Position numbers and translations under genes: made by a program. A stretch of 64,000 nucleotides of DNA from Brachyhypopomus gauderio (taxonomy: Eukaryota > Chordata > Actinopteri > Gymnotiformes > Hypopomidae): assembly GCF_052324685.1 (NCBI RefSeq), contig NC_135223.1, positions 22,757,369 to 22,821,368 of the forward strand. The letters run 5' to 3'. Position 1 is the first letter of the stretch. Each line of letters opens with the position of its first letter. Shown here piece after piece: positions 43,301-55,479 of the stretch. A model generated the notes under the pieces. It did no database searches. It was given only the letters and a program-made list of their open reading frames with translations, and was not told the DNA's origin.

Positions 43301-45738
43301 ATGTTTATATCTGAACTCCATTTTATGTCTTTCTGTGTAAACACTATATCTCAAGTACTAAAATCACAACTTGAAAAAAAAAACAATCAACGCATTATAT
43401 TTATGTATTTATGTGGAATAGGCTTAGGTTATACTATATACTAATAAAGTCAAAATTAAGTGCTAGGTCCATGTAACTTGTGTTTTTTTTAAGGGTAAGG
43501 TTTTTTTAAATTAACTTAACACTCACAATAATACTTTTTTACGCTGAAAGTCCATCTGTGTTTATTCATATTGAGAGCTGTTGTAACATCATCAGTTAGT
43601 CACTTAACAACAAATAAGATTAAACAAAACTAGACTGAAGATTTTATGAACAGTTATATCTTTACTTGCATTACTTGCATGGTACTGCTGCCAGTTACAA
43701 ATACAAACACACAAGAACAATTGACAGGAAACTAACAGTTTACCACTTATGTCACTTACATTTATGCTTTAAAGTGATAGTATATTTCCTCAATAGTATT
43801 TCAGCTAACTAGCTAAATTAGCTAAATAGCAAGTAGGACTACAGGTATACTACAGAAATCCATTACATATTTCAATACATTTGTGCATGAACATCACAAA
43901 CCATAACATTTATCAACTGTAATGTTGATATGAGCTAAACAGAAAGCTAACTGAGAGCTAATATTAGCTGACTAGCCACTTAGCTAACAATTTCAAAATC
44001 GCTAGCTATGGATTACTCAGTGAAGCATGTCTTCGATTGTATCGCTACAAATGTATTAGATGTTATTAGATGACATATTAAGTTGAAATATGTGGAGCTC
44101 TCAACAATGGTATTAATGTTACAAAGTGCCTCACTGGCAATAAGAACTAAACAGAAAAAACATGTATCAAATCAATTCTTGCTGCTCTGAATTATAGAAA
44201 AAAACAAGTTCATACAATTAATATATTTTTACTGTATTTTGGTGTTTTTACATAGCTACAATTTGCAGTCAGAATCAATAAAAATATAAGTTAATATGTC
44301 TTCATGGTGTCTCTGTGAGAGGTACAGTTGTTTGATGCTTTTCACAGTCACAGATATGGAGCTGAGTGATTCACCCCAGATTTGTACTGTTCACTGTGAC
44401 ATGGACATTGATGCAGCAAAGGGAAGCCCAGTAATTTATGTGACGAATAAATGGAACATTTCAGTTACTGGGACTGTAAACAATTCAAAGCACTCTGTGA
44501 ACTGCAACTTGCATCGTAACAATATGGAGACTAACAGATCTAGTTTTGAGAAGGCCCATGTTACAATACAATCAGGTAACTACTCTTGGTAATTAGGATT
44601 GGTTAATGCTTTTTAATTAAATCACCTAATGTTGGACGTTAACTGACATGTCTCATCTCCTTTGTAATCTAATGGATTTTGGTCAAGATGAATGAGATTT
44701 ATTTATTGACCTGTATTTAATTGAATTTCAGATATCACTGCAGGCATTACAGTGGATGATGCATACAGCACCCATTCACAAAAAGCTATATTCATAAGCA
44801 TGGCTTCAGCTGTATTTTTCATCCTCATCATTATAGTTATCATATGTTTATGGGTTTTACAACAAAGAGCAAATGCAGGTGAGAGGAACATGATATTATT
44901 CAAACCATGTATGTTGGCAGTGATGGCTAAGTTACCTTGAAAATGTAATCCGATTACTGATTACTCTTTTTAAAAGTACCTTAGTTACGTTACTGATTAC
45001 TTGATTTTAAAAGTAACTACGTTAGATTACAAGTTACTTTAGTAGTTACATTCAGCAGCAAAATAAATTTTTCCAATACTCACTTTATTGGAAGTGCATT
45101 TTTAAGAGTAACAATGTATTGAAGCAGGTTCGGTAACCGAGGCAGAAACTGCTTAATCCAAAAATCCCGAGGAGGGAAACTTTATTGATAACGCGAGCCA
45201 AGAAGAAAGCAAATATATATATTTTTACTAGGGAAAATAAAAATAGTAACGCACAGTTATTTGGATAAGTAACTTTAATCTGATTACTGGACTGAAAATA
45301 GTAGCGCGTTATATTACTCGTTACCGAAAAAAGTGGTAAGATTAGAGTAATGCGTTACTAAGTAACGCGTTACTGACATCACTGTATGTTGGTTTGTATG
45401 TGTATGCATAATTGTTGTTTTGTATTATTTTGCAGACAAAAACTCTGGTATACATCAAGCAGCCAGGTCTTCAGAGGTAATTATGTTAAACAGTCTGTAT
45501 AATATTGCTTTTGAATCATTTTCTGCATCCAAATATAAGATTATAACAGCTCTGATAATGTCTGTTACCATTAACTCTAAGACTCCTTTTATTATTTTGC
45601 TTATTCCTATCTGTAAAGGGTGAAAATCAGTCTCATTTGGTTTATTCTACTCTGGAAGTTCGACGATATCAACATCAGAATGTCATAACACCTGAAAATG
45701 AATGTGTGTATAGTCAAGTTAAAGCACAGGATCCATGA
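40345..45738 (+). CDS. ITIM-bearing Ig-superfamily receptor, copy 3 (7 exons)
   Basis: Exons 40345-40414, 41841-42137, 42220-42492, 44348-44575, 44732-44878, 45436-45476 and 45619-45738. All are GT/AG, in frame, 391 residues. Signal peptide, V-like Ig domain and second Ig domain are identical in protein to copy 2. Exon 4 differs from copies 1 and 2 in a short cluster that turns QWKIS into KWNIS and so creates an N-glycosylation sequon. The transmembrane segment FISMASAVFFILIIIVIICL has no charged residue. The tail keeps the ITIM LVYSTL and CVYSQV. This copy and copy 1 look functional, and inhibitory signalling is inferred from the ITIM. Exon 6 is 41 bp against 44 in copy 1 (one codon fewer), offset by one extra transmembrane codon. 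A hAT element sits in intron 5, 58 bp before the exon 6 branch/acceptor region. Confidence 0.83.
44918..45384. mobile_element. hAT non-autonomous element in intron 5 of copy 3
   Basis: 467 bp, ends cagtgatgg and catcactg, with a perfect 8-bp target duplication tatgttgg (44910-44917 and 45385-45392). The interior is rich in gtaacgcgttact and gattactgattac-type repeats, typical of a fish hAT MITE, and it contains a family C LTR fragment (about 45124-45210). Copy 1 has the empty site (about 5693). Confidence 0.9.
45124..45210 (-). mobile_element. Family C LTR fragment nested in the hAT element
   Basis: The segment gaagcaggttcggtaaccg to about aacgcgagcc matches the first 80 bp or so of the LTR at 27248-27531. 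It was either inserted and then truncated, or captured by the hAT element. Confidence 0.6.
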
Positions 45739-46909
45739 GACCATTTCTGTATTGTATTTTAAGAAAACATGATTGATATAAATGTTATGTGTTTATTGTG
45801 CATTGGTACTCATGAAATATTTTGCAACCAAAAAGCAATTCTAATTTCAGGGAAAATAAGCAAAAATGCTAAATCCAATTGCCCTGTAAAATGAGAATTG
45901 ACGAGTGCAATGCTTTACACCTCTACTTGACTCTTGATACTTGACACCTCTAGAAGGGGAAAACTTTCAGAATTTGCATTTGCATTGTTTGACATGATCT
46001 TGCCACATCAGGAAATGTAATACTTGCATTGTATTGTATAACAGATTTAAATTTTATTCTGAACTGAAGAAGCTGCTGACCTTTACGTTTTGCTATTTAT
46101 ACAGCTAGCTGGCTGTAACTTTTTGAACAGAAGTAGCTAAACAAAGTGAGGGAGACATTGCATTTGATGTAATTTTATGTGTGCTTTGACCTTTTGTGAA
46201 CATCACAGTTACTGTGCAGTTACTGTACGCAACAATTTTCCTCTAGCTACAGTATCAGCAACTCTTTGTGTGTTTTGTAAAGCCACCCCAGATATGTCAG
46301 TATCTTCCCGTCTCTATTGTATCATGTCATGTTCTCAATCTACATTTTGATAGCAGTTACGTAATACCAGCATGTCTTAAAACACAGTGATGTAATTTTT
46401 TCATAATAGGTTCCATATTTTTCTTGACTGTTGTATTTTAAATGAACACATCTCTGAAGCACATTTCAAGACTGCATCAGTTTTAGTTTTTTCCAGAATT
46501 TTGCAACATATCAAATGAGTAAATATTTTGTCCTTGAAGTTTCCTACATTTAACATTTAATCTTAAAAGAGAACTTTGTCTTTGTAACATAACTAAACAA
46601 TCTCTTGTTAGGCACATATAATCTTAAAAATAACTTGTTGTTTGTGACATCACTAAACAAATTGCTCAGTTACTTAGGGCCTTAGCTATGTTTGACTATA
46701 TTTATCTAGTTATTTTGATACAATTACATTCTATTTTTACATGTACAGATGTATCTTTGACATACCTGGTTCTTTGGTCAAAACTAGATAATCAAAGAAA
46801 GAATATGTAAAAAAGATGTAAAATACAACTAATATGCAAAAGGAAAAAAATATTTTTGCAGCCTAATAGGTACAGATATAGAATATATATAGAATATAAC
46901 ATGTATGTT

Positions 46910-46913
<4 letters not shown>
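45739..46913. other. 3' UTR and flank of receptor copy 3
   Basis: Homologous at both ends to the 3' flank of copies 1 and 2. About 600 bp in between (about 45900-46480) has no counterpart there. The AATAAA of copies 1 and 2 reads aacata here (about 46505), so polyadenylation would need another site. No other gene seen. Confidence 0.5.
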
Positions 46914-46948
<35 letters not shown>

Positions 46949-46954
46949 ATAATC

Positions 46955-47040
<86 letters not shown>
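46914..47040. repeat. Compound microsatellite (TA)n-(TG)n-(TA)n
   Basis: A (TG)n run at about 46922-46948 and a (TA)n run at about 46958-47038. The long Ile-Tyr and Cys-Val open frames across it are artefacts of the repeat. Confidence 0.93.
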
Positions 47041-47041
<1 letters not shown>

Positions 47042-47485
47042 GTAATTGTGATTCAGGTACTTTCCAATCCACATCATTTACTGCTTTTCAGATGTTTGTG
47101 AACCAATGAGTGATTTAGATCTATTTGAAGTCACTCGAGACACTGAAACCGCTTTGCATTCTGTGGTTTTGCTGCTCTCACCATGCATTAGTCATGAGGT
47201 ATGGAAAAAAAACTTCAGCCATGTTTGACAGCATATATCTTTGACACAACACCACACATTCTCAATTGCTATCTTTAGTCGTTGGAAGAATTTTAGTGGC
47301 CTATGAATTGCTGAAGCTATTAATGCAAATATGTGCCTCCTTTTAAAACAAACTGTTTTATATAGACTCAGCTTGAAATCTAATACATTTTAGATTTATT
47401 TTTAGATGTATTAAATATAGAATAAACTCCCAAACTCATTGGGATACAGAATAAAATACTTTAATGCTCATTCTATGGTCTATAG

Positions 47486-48465
47486 CACATATGTCAAAGT
47501 CAAGGCCTGCGGGCCAGATCCGGCCCGCGAATTGATTATCTATGGCCCCCTGGATGATATTTAATTACTATTAGTACCGGCCCGCAGGCCACAGCCGCCC
47601 GCTGGTGTTTTGCACGCACAAACATTAAATTCCCCACAATGCAACGGTAGCCCGCCCAGAACCAGCGCGCACAAGCGGCGAGGGTCAGCGCGGCGAAAAT
47701 GACGTAATCGCAGTGCCTCAGCTCGTGCGCGAGTGTCTCGCGCGCTGTTGATTCGCGAGGTCGTGCATCTCTCGAATTTTGTACTTTGCGCGCGCCGCGC
47801 CTCAGCGCAATGAACAAAGTCATGTTTGCAGGGTTCATACACCTTTACAAGGTGGAATTCAAGCACTTGTACGTCACTTTCAAGGTCCATTTCAATATTT
47901 CCCAGCACGTTAAACTTAATTAAGTTAAATATTTATACATATATTCGAAATGATTCGAAATAATTCGCTTTTTATTCACATTATTTAATGGTTGTTTATT
48001 TTCAAAACGCCCAATATTAACGTCTTCACGTTCTCTCATGTTTCGTCCTGGAATTACAAGAGGCTCGTATTTGTTAACGTAATATAAGAGAACTGTTCAG
48101 TCAGATAGCTATTTGTTGTGAAACGAAGTAGTTACAATTTCAAGCATTTTCAAGTACTTTCGCTTAAATTCCAGCACTTTTCAAACCTTTTATTACTTTA
48201 TTCATATTTATTTTCTTTGAAGGAAGTTTGTTTTTATCTGTTTGCTTGTTGAAAAATGTTTTCACTTGAAATTACTGACAGATCCATAAGAAAATATTGC
48301 TTTATTCATTTAAGCATTAAATAATATACACTGTGTTAGGTCTTGGTTCAATAGGCTATGTGCAGTCATTTTAATATGTTTTAATAAACATTGAACCAGT
48401 CCGGCCCTCGGCTTGTAGCAAATTTGTTTTTTTGGCCCTCTGTGTATTTGACTTTGACATCCCTG
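47486..48465. mobile_element. hAT-like non-autonomous element between the array and med18
   Basis: 980 bp with a perfect 8-bp target duplication gtctatag (47478-47485 and 48466-48473) and inverted ends sharing atgtcaaagtcaa. The left half is CpG-rich (47570-47800). The right half contains a further nested-looking piece (gcagggttcatacacc at about 47829, with aagcactt and ccagcactt repeats). No transposase domain is recognisable. Confidence 0.85.
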
Positions 48466-48473
48466 GTCTATAG

Positions 48474-49206
48474 CAATAACGTGTGGTCTTACCCATCAAC
48501 CGGAGAAAACACAATAATATTTAGTACACACTTGTTAGGTGGGTACTAAATAAACAAACAAAACTCTAAAAAAATACGCAAATGTGAAAATCACTTAAAA
48601 TGTAAACAAATAAATAACTACATTCAAACTTTTATTTTGAAGAAACCGTACTTAGGCATATTCAAACGCCGACATTATACGTATGGAGCACGTCGCACGG
48701 TCGTCTATATAATAGCCAGCCTGCTTAGTTAGAAGTTACTGAGACAGAGTATTTAAATCAGTAAATGAGAATAATATTCATATGTCACAGTTACATGTGT
48801 TAACAACAATATTGATAGGTTACAGTTAGCTAGCAGGTGGTCGACCCGTATTACTTTGTAGTCGGTGCGGCCTTGAGCGTTTAGCGGAGTGGGACGTCGT
48901 CGTGCTGCCATACAGGTTGGTAGATTCAGGCATAGCCAGTACGATACGACCGATTCTGGAAACTGAACTGCAAAAGTACATAAAAATATTGTTTAGGAGT
49001 AAGTGCGCTTTTTTTCGCTACATAACACTACTGTTAGGTTTCCTTTTTTCAGCACAGAAGCTAACGTTAGCTAACTAGATAGCTAATTAGCTACGACAGC
49101 TAACCTGGCTTTTATTCTGTAGTCAGTTTTTTTAATCTAGCTGCTGTAATGATGTTATTTTACCTTCGCAGAAGTTCTGTAGCGTTTGTTTTTTGATAAT
49201 TGAGCG
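48474..49206 (+). promoter_or_regulatory. Presumed med18 promoter and 5' UTR
   Basis: Spacer before med18. A possible non-coding first exon ends at a donor-like catacag|gttggta (about 48917), in a locally CpG-containing stretch (48840-48960). A TATA-like tctatataatag lies at about 48704. Boundaries are inferred from sequence only. Confidence 0.35.
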
Positions 49207-49936
49207 ATGGAAGCGCCGCCGGTCACCGTAATGCCAGTTACAGGCGGGACGATTAACATGATGGAGTATTTGTTGCAAGGTAAATGCATTTGTTTTCAAG
49301 CTACAGAGCATGCCAGTCGTAATATTTACACACATAAATCATAAAGTCTGCACACATTCATTACATAATCGTGTTTGCGCAGGCAGTGTGCTGGACCAAT
49401 CCTTGGACAGTCTGCTCCATCGTCTAAGAGGGCTGTGTGACAACATGGAACCTGAAAGCTTTGCCGACCACGAACTAGTGTACCTCCTTAAAGGACAGCA
49501 GGGAAACCCTTTCATCCTGAGAGCCAGGCGCTCTCTTGCCCACCCCACTGCACCCTGGCACCTACGGTACCTTGGGCAGCCTGAGGTGGGTGATAAGAGC
49601 CGTCATGCCCTGGTACGGAACTGCGTGGACGTGGCAGCTTCCCACAGCCTCCCGGACTTCCTTAATGAGATGGGTTTTCGAATGGACCACGAGTTTGTGG
49701 CGAAAGGTCATATTTTCCGCAAAGGTGCACTCAAGGTGGTGGTAAGCAAGCTATCTCGTGTTCTTGTGCCCGGCAACACGGACAACACAGAACCGCTGTC
49801 TCTATCCTACCTAGTGGAGCTGAGTGTGTTGGCACCAGCTGGACAGGACATGGTATCTGAGGATATGCGCAGCTTTGCAGAGCAGCTCAAGCCACTGGTG
49901 CACCTGGAGAAGATTGATCCTAAAAGACTCATGTGA
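49207..49936 (+). CDS. med18: Mediator complex subunit 18
   Basis: Subunit of the head module of the Mediator coactivator, which links transcription factors to RNA polymerase II in the nucleus. Two coding exons, 49207-49279 and 49383-49936, join in phase 1 to give 208 residues, the same length as human MED18. The protein matches the vertebrate family end to end: start MEAPPVTVMPVTGGTINMME, RLRGLCDNMEPE, LRYLGQPE, FRMDHEFVAKGH, and the invariant C-terminus LVHLEKIDPKRLM. The start is secure: an in-frame TGA lies two codons upstream and the context is GCGATGG. AATAAA at 50314-50319 is the likely polyadenylation signal. No sign of damage. It is a single-copy housekeeping gene that marks the right border of the duplicated region. 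Confidence 0.98.
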
Positions 49937-50313
49937 ACACCAGAATCACCACTGAACCGAACCAGTCCAGAAATTAGATTAAGACTACACAATATCTATT
50001 TATAATTGTTCAAAATGTAAAAGCCTGTATGTCTGCCACTCATAGTAACAAGCTGATCCCTCATTGTTACATAGTAGCAAGTAAATCAAATGGAGAAAAG
50101 AAATCAAGACCTTTTTTCAGACCTTGAGTTAAACAGAGCAGTGTTTCATTTACATTTTAACAATCTACATGTCATGCAGTGAAATGCCCTTCTTGCCAAA
50201 CTGGAGCCTGTTTTTTACGAACAATCTTTTTTACATGACAAAGAAACAGTAGAAACTTGCTGTTGGATTACAAGCGGACATAAAAGTACTTGAAAGTGTT
50301 TGCTTATCTTCAA

Positions 50314-50319
50314 AATAAA
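50314..50319 (+). other. med18 polyadenylation signal
   Basis: AATAAA in tcaaAATAAAtgat, 378 bp after the med18 stop codon. Confidence 0.6.
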
Positions 50320-53300
50320 TGATTTTTCTTAATTACTTTTGCATTACTGGGCATTGAAAGTTCTTGTATTAAGTTGAGTGGAATTAGGGTGTCGAGGTGT
50401 TCGCATTATGATGTTTGTGTAATCTCACTCTTTGACACTAGGTGGCTCTCTCACTCCATTATAAGGTTTCGCTGCTCCAGTAGAGTGGCACGTCTTTAAA
50501 CCTGAGAGATGCCGTTGCTATGGCAATTATTAGGCGCAAGATCTATTCTCCACCCCCACCACCGTTTCTAATTAGCTTTCTCAATTGCTTAATGATACAT
50601 GGACCTGTGAAAGCACTCTTTTCTTCCCTGTCAGAAAAGTGCAGATATTTTTTTTTCTTTCCACTCTCATCTCCACTATTAACTCATGAGAGCTGACACC
50701 AGAGATGGCGGCGAGAGATGAGGCCATTACTCTTCCAGTACTCCAACTAGGATCCTACTATTTAAAATGTATGAGAGAATTTACCATTAATTTTTGTTTT
50801 AGCCCACACACAATCATTCGAATGGAGACAAATTATTGGACTGCTCATATTTGCCCCTGATGAAGTGGGTGCATTTTGGTTTGAGGTATATTTATAGTAC
50901 GGCTAAATTCCATTACCTTACGCTGATATCTAAGTCATTTTTATACCACCTCATTGTTATAACTAGCTATAGAAATCTGAAACCGACATTTTTTTCTGCT
51001 TATATTTCTTTTCTAAAAGCTTTTTTTGTTTTGTTTTTTGCAGGTGGAGACAGATTTTACAACAAAAGATTTTAGTTCTAAGAATATATAATGAGCTGTA
51101 TAGCAAAATAGGTTTACCTATTAATACACACACACACACACACACACACAAGTATGTCAGATGAATGTTTTATTGTATTTTTTGTTTACTCAAATAAGCA
51201 GGTAATTCTACCATGCACCATGTTTTGCGGTAGCAGGTTCCTTTTTGCTTTACTTCCTCGCACGCAGTATGTTGGTGTTGTAACGTAACGTTGTAATGTG
51301 CGGATTATAGACCTGATGATATGGTACTAGTGTTGTGAATTGCAGGTTGATATTTTCCTATTAAGTGTTCACTGGAAATGTGACTGCACATGGGAAATGC
51401 TTCCCGCACGGCGAGTGGCCACGTCTGCCCTTCTATAGCCTTTTGTCATCTAACCGCTTTAAAATGAAATCTGCTACCCACAATATGCTTCTTAACAAGT
51501 CTTGAATGGTTTAGGGAGAGTGTAGGGGCTTAACTTGGGTACCTGTGAGAGCACATTTCTTTTATGTTGTGTGTTTTACTTATATACTTTATCTTAATGC
51601 TGTCTGACAAGAAATAATATTACAGTAGGACTCTTGAGTCTCTTTCCCCACTGGGCACTGCAGGCTGTAGGTATGGAATGTGGTGCCAAGCCAAATTCCT
51701 TCCTTAGGAGCTTTATTGTGCTAGTTACTTATGTGTGAATGGGATTAGATGTGTGTGTCAGATCACATTAGTTGAAACTCTCTATCAGCGTCTCCGTGTT
51801 ACCTGCACTCGGCTATTTTGTAAAGCACATGCCCTGTCTTTACTGGGGCCCCTAGGCCTACCTTTTGACAGTCCAGCATCTCTGTACATTCTGTGTGTTT
51901 TAGAGGAGGATCAGTGCCAAGATCGCTGTCATGATAAGCCGACTGTTGCCAGAGGCAGAACGTATTAAAGGCAGTCAAATCTGGGCCAGTGCCACAGAAG
52001 GGTGAAATTCAGTCTCACCTATTTGCAGCAGATTGCTAACCCTTTATTTTGCCATTTCTGTTCACGTGTCATGTGGACTTCATTAAAACATTTTGAAAGA
52101 TGTTCATTTTGCCATAAAATCTTATCCTGTCAGTGGTACTGGAGTATATAAAAGATTTATGTAACATTAAACATTAGGTAGGATGTAGGTCTGTCTGTCA
52201 CTTTATTGTAGAGACGTCTTTACAGTTAGATGACGTTTTTGCCTTTCTGAACACAAAGTAGCATTGCTTCCCTCCTGTTTGAAATAACCCTAATAGATGC
52301 AGTTGTCAGAGTTATGCACTGTTCTGGGATCAGTCATTCTCCTGGGAAATGACTGGTTTGCTGTGTTAAGAAGCGTGGCTGGTGGTGTTCTGATGCTACC
52401 GTGAGCATTCACTTCAGCTTTCACCTTGTTTGAGTCTGGGTTTGTGGTTTTTATGTCATGCTTCTTTTGCTACTCAACTCATTCACCTGGTTGTTGGGAC
52501 ATGCACCTTAATTTAATTTCACAAAACTTCACAAATAGTCTACATATACAATAGGGGTCTGTAGGTTTAACCCTACCCAGCTTATGTTAGTCATGCTCCA
52601 GCATGTCATCCGTGGTCATTTTCTGACCACTAAACTGCTGTTTGCTGGATATTTTTAGGTGCTAGATCACTCTCATCCAGTGATGATGTGGAACAACCTC
52701 GGCTTTATTGCCGTGCCTGATAACCTTGCACCAGCCTTACACCCACAACTATGTCTCCTCTGTGTCGGTGGTAATGATATGCTGGCCCACCATCCAAATA
52801 CCTGCTCAGCAGTAGTCTGAAACTGTCCACTGATGAACCTGAGGGTGGCTGATGTGTATGCTGAGATGACATGGACTATAGCTTGTAATTGTTCTCTTGT
52901 TCTCAATGCACCTGTAAGATATGTGTGTGCCTAATACAGTGGCTAGTGAGCGTAGGCACATGGTAGGGGTTACTAAACTTAGTGACTGGTTCACATGTCT
53001 ACGTGGGCTGGGTCTGAGGCTTTAAGTCTTGCGTATTGTGTTCTGCACAAATGAGTATTCCAGATGTCCTTTTGCCATTCCATAAAAGTCCCTTTACTGA
53101 ACTGCAGCAATCAAAACATTGAAAACTAATGACAGTATATTACACAATGTCGGCCCTGTCACTGGACGTGCCTGTGCAAAAGTTGCATGCAGAAGTGAGT
53201 TTTGACACCCAGGGGTGCTGTTAGTGAAATACAAGGTTGCATCTATACTCATCACATCAGACATGGCTCTATGTTTAGCATGTGCGACGGCACAAATGTA

Positions 53301-55479
53301 ACTGTCCATTAAATGGCACTGCACACGTTGCAGATTCAGCGGGTCTATTGTGTAACATGCGAATGCGCCCAAATAGTGGGAGTGCCGGGTGGAGACGGGG
53401 AAGAATTCCTGCTTGTATACGGACGTGTTTTGTGGATTTGGATTGTGGTAACTTATGTCACTTCTGGAATGTCTGCGGCCACTCTTTTGTCAGGCTTATC
53501 CTCCAGTGTCAGCTAAAGAAATTATTTAAAATTAGCATTATAAAAATATATTTTATTTTGTAAATATGGGGTAATTGTTTTTTTTATAGATATATATTTT
53601 TATTGTCCAAAGAACAAACCTTCTGTGTAGAAATACAGTAATGTGGTCTGTTAAAAGCCTACATAAAATAATCAAATAATTCAGTAGAACACAAAACAGT
53701 TGATGGGACTTTGGGTGCCGTTGGTTGCAGTACAAACTTTCATACAACTTAGGTCATGGACGTTTTAGACAAATCAAGGTGTCGTCGACAAGAATAAAAA
53801 CTCTAACTATATTTAAACCTCTGTGTTTGAACACTGGGAGTGTGCTGAATCGGTCAAGTTCACTTTTAATAACGCAGGAGAAGACTCAATAACGAAGCCA
53901 TGTCATCCTTCGTATGTCCCTCGCGTCGCTGTGTATCTCATCGATAGGGGGCGACACTGCACAAAACGCAGACCAATTCGCAAAGTACTGTGATTTGTGG
54001 AGTAATACCTCACAAAAGAATCATCGGCTATTAGTACACCTTTAATTTATGATAGCAGTGGCAGGGGTTTTGTTAGATTTCTGATTCATTTGAGATATAT
54101 AATTAGTAGTTCTCTGAACGTTTTAAAACTCACACTGGAGTAATTCATCATATTTTTGGTTGGCAATGCCCATGTTATTAGACAAAGAGATAACTAACCG
54201 TTATAAATCTACACAGTCATGTCAGAAAATACATTCGTAGGGTATAAAAAAAGCAAAACCCATAAACCGCTAATTGGTAAAATCCTTTTTACGCACATAA
54301 ATGCGAAGAATATTTTAAGCTCCGGTGCCAAAATGTACCTGATGTAAAAAGCCCATTGGGTTGACCGTACGGTACGAATGCAAGATCTACATCACATTAC
54401 ACTTGATTGTAATTTTCTTAAAATTCATTGCAATTGCGCGCCATTCGGGTAGATTTCGGTCTACCTGGACACGCGTCTCCAGTGTGAACCCAAACGTCTC
54501 TGAAAACTTTTGTCATTTACTGTTCTGATTTATTTGGCGAAAATGCATATCACCAGTCGAAACAAGCATTTGCACAAAGCGCAAAGTGTCTCAATTGATC
54601 TCCGGCGTATAAATAGACAGGCTCTCGTTCAGCCTGCAGGCGGAGTGGATCCTTTCTGCGCTCCGGCCGATTATCTGAGGCGCGTTTACTGAACTCCGCA
54701 TCGCAGGCGCGTCATTTTACAACCGGTGAGAGGGCTGAGCGCATCAGTGTATGAAAAGGGTTTGAACGAGCGGAATATAATCGCCAGGAAAACATGCTGC
54801 GGGCGACCATGCGTGAAATGATGAACATAACATGAAAAGGTGTCTGGAATATTTTGGGAGGATTTCCTTTATTTGAACCATGAAGTGTCACCATATATCA
54901 ATAGGCTAATGATGCACGAGTGACTGTGTGCGTTACACTGTTCAGTTCGGGCTGAAGAATTTATTTTAAAGGATTTGCCGCTGTTTCGTGGAGATGACAT
55001 GCTTAATTGGGGAGTTCTTTACTTTTGACGTTTTTCACAGCAAGATGGAACTTTTCCGAGCGTTTACGATACATTGCAACCTGGATGCTTTAGCTATCAT
55101 CTGTTGCACCCGGCTTAATTAAAAGCACCATCATCTACACGTTGACAAGCCCCTCATCACTGACTGCTCTTGAATTGGACTGCCTGTGGAGCAGGACGCT
55201 TGTAAGATTTATTTGATGGTTGGTGATGCACATTTAGTCTAATAAAAATGCCGAAAAATGTTTCATTTGGTAAAACGATCGTTACACGTTGGATTCTGAG
55301 GCGGCGAGCTTTACATCCTAAATCATGTGTCTCCATGCTCCTCGGGTACCCTACCATATCAGCTATTCTTCCATTTAAATAGTAATAGTCGGCTGTCAGG
55401 TAGCGCGTTTTGGGGGGAACCATCTCACTTCACGGAATTACGCTTTGGTCAAATAGAAGAAGTACGCTCTTCAGCTTAG
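50320..55479. other. Intergenic region, med18 to foxo6
   Basis: About 5.1 kb with no gene recognised and little repeat content: a (CA)n run at 51123-51150 and short AT-rich tracts. It is much poorer in transposons than the left half of the window. The 3' part (about 54420-55479) becomes more CpG-rich and should contain the foxo6 promoter and 5' UTR. Confidence 0.5.
51123..51150. repeat. (CA)n microsatellite
   Basis: About 28 bp of alternating CA between med18 and foxo6. Confidence 0.9.

Larger units (their letters stand above)
37178..47480 (+). repeat. Segmental duplication unit 3
   Basis: Left edge matches 25270 of unit 2 (atttctgca.gtaaatt). Nearly identical to unit 2 over 39770-43580. 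The right part (47100-47480) continues into flank shared with unit 1 but absent from unit 2. Unit-3-only insertions are the solo LTR at 38621 and the hAT element at 44918. Confidence 0.88.

Noticed and set aside
46829-47101. Open frames of Ile-Tyr and Cys-Val repeats on both strands
   Set aside because: Direct product of the TA and TG microsatellite.
47536-47908. Two overlapping minus-strand frames of 100 and 115 codons
   Set aside because: They lie in the CpG-rich part of a hAT element with defined ends; no transposase or other domain is recognisable.
53282-53563. Overlapping 93- and 67-codon frames between med18 and foxo6
   Set aside because: No similarity recognised, no plausible splice context, and length within chance expectation.
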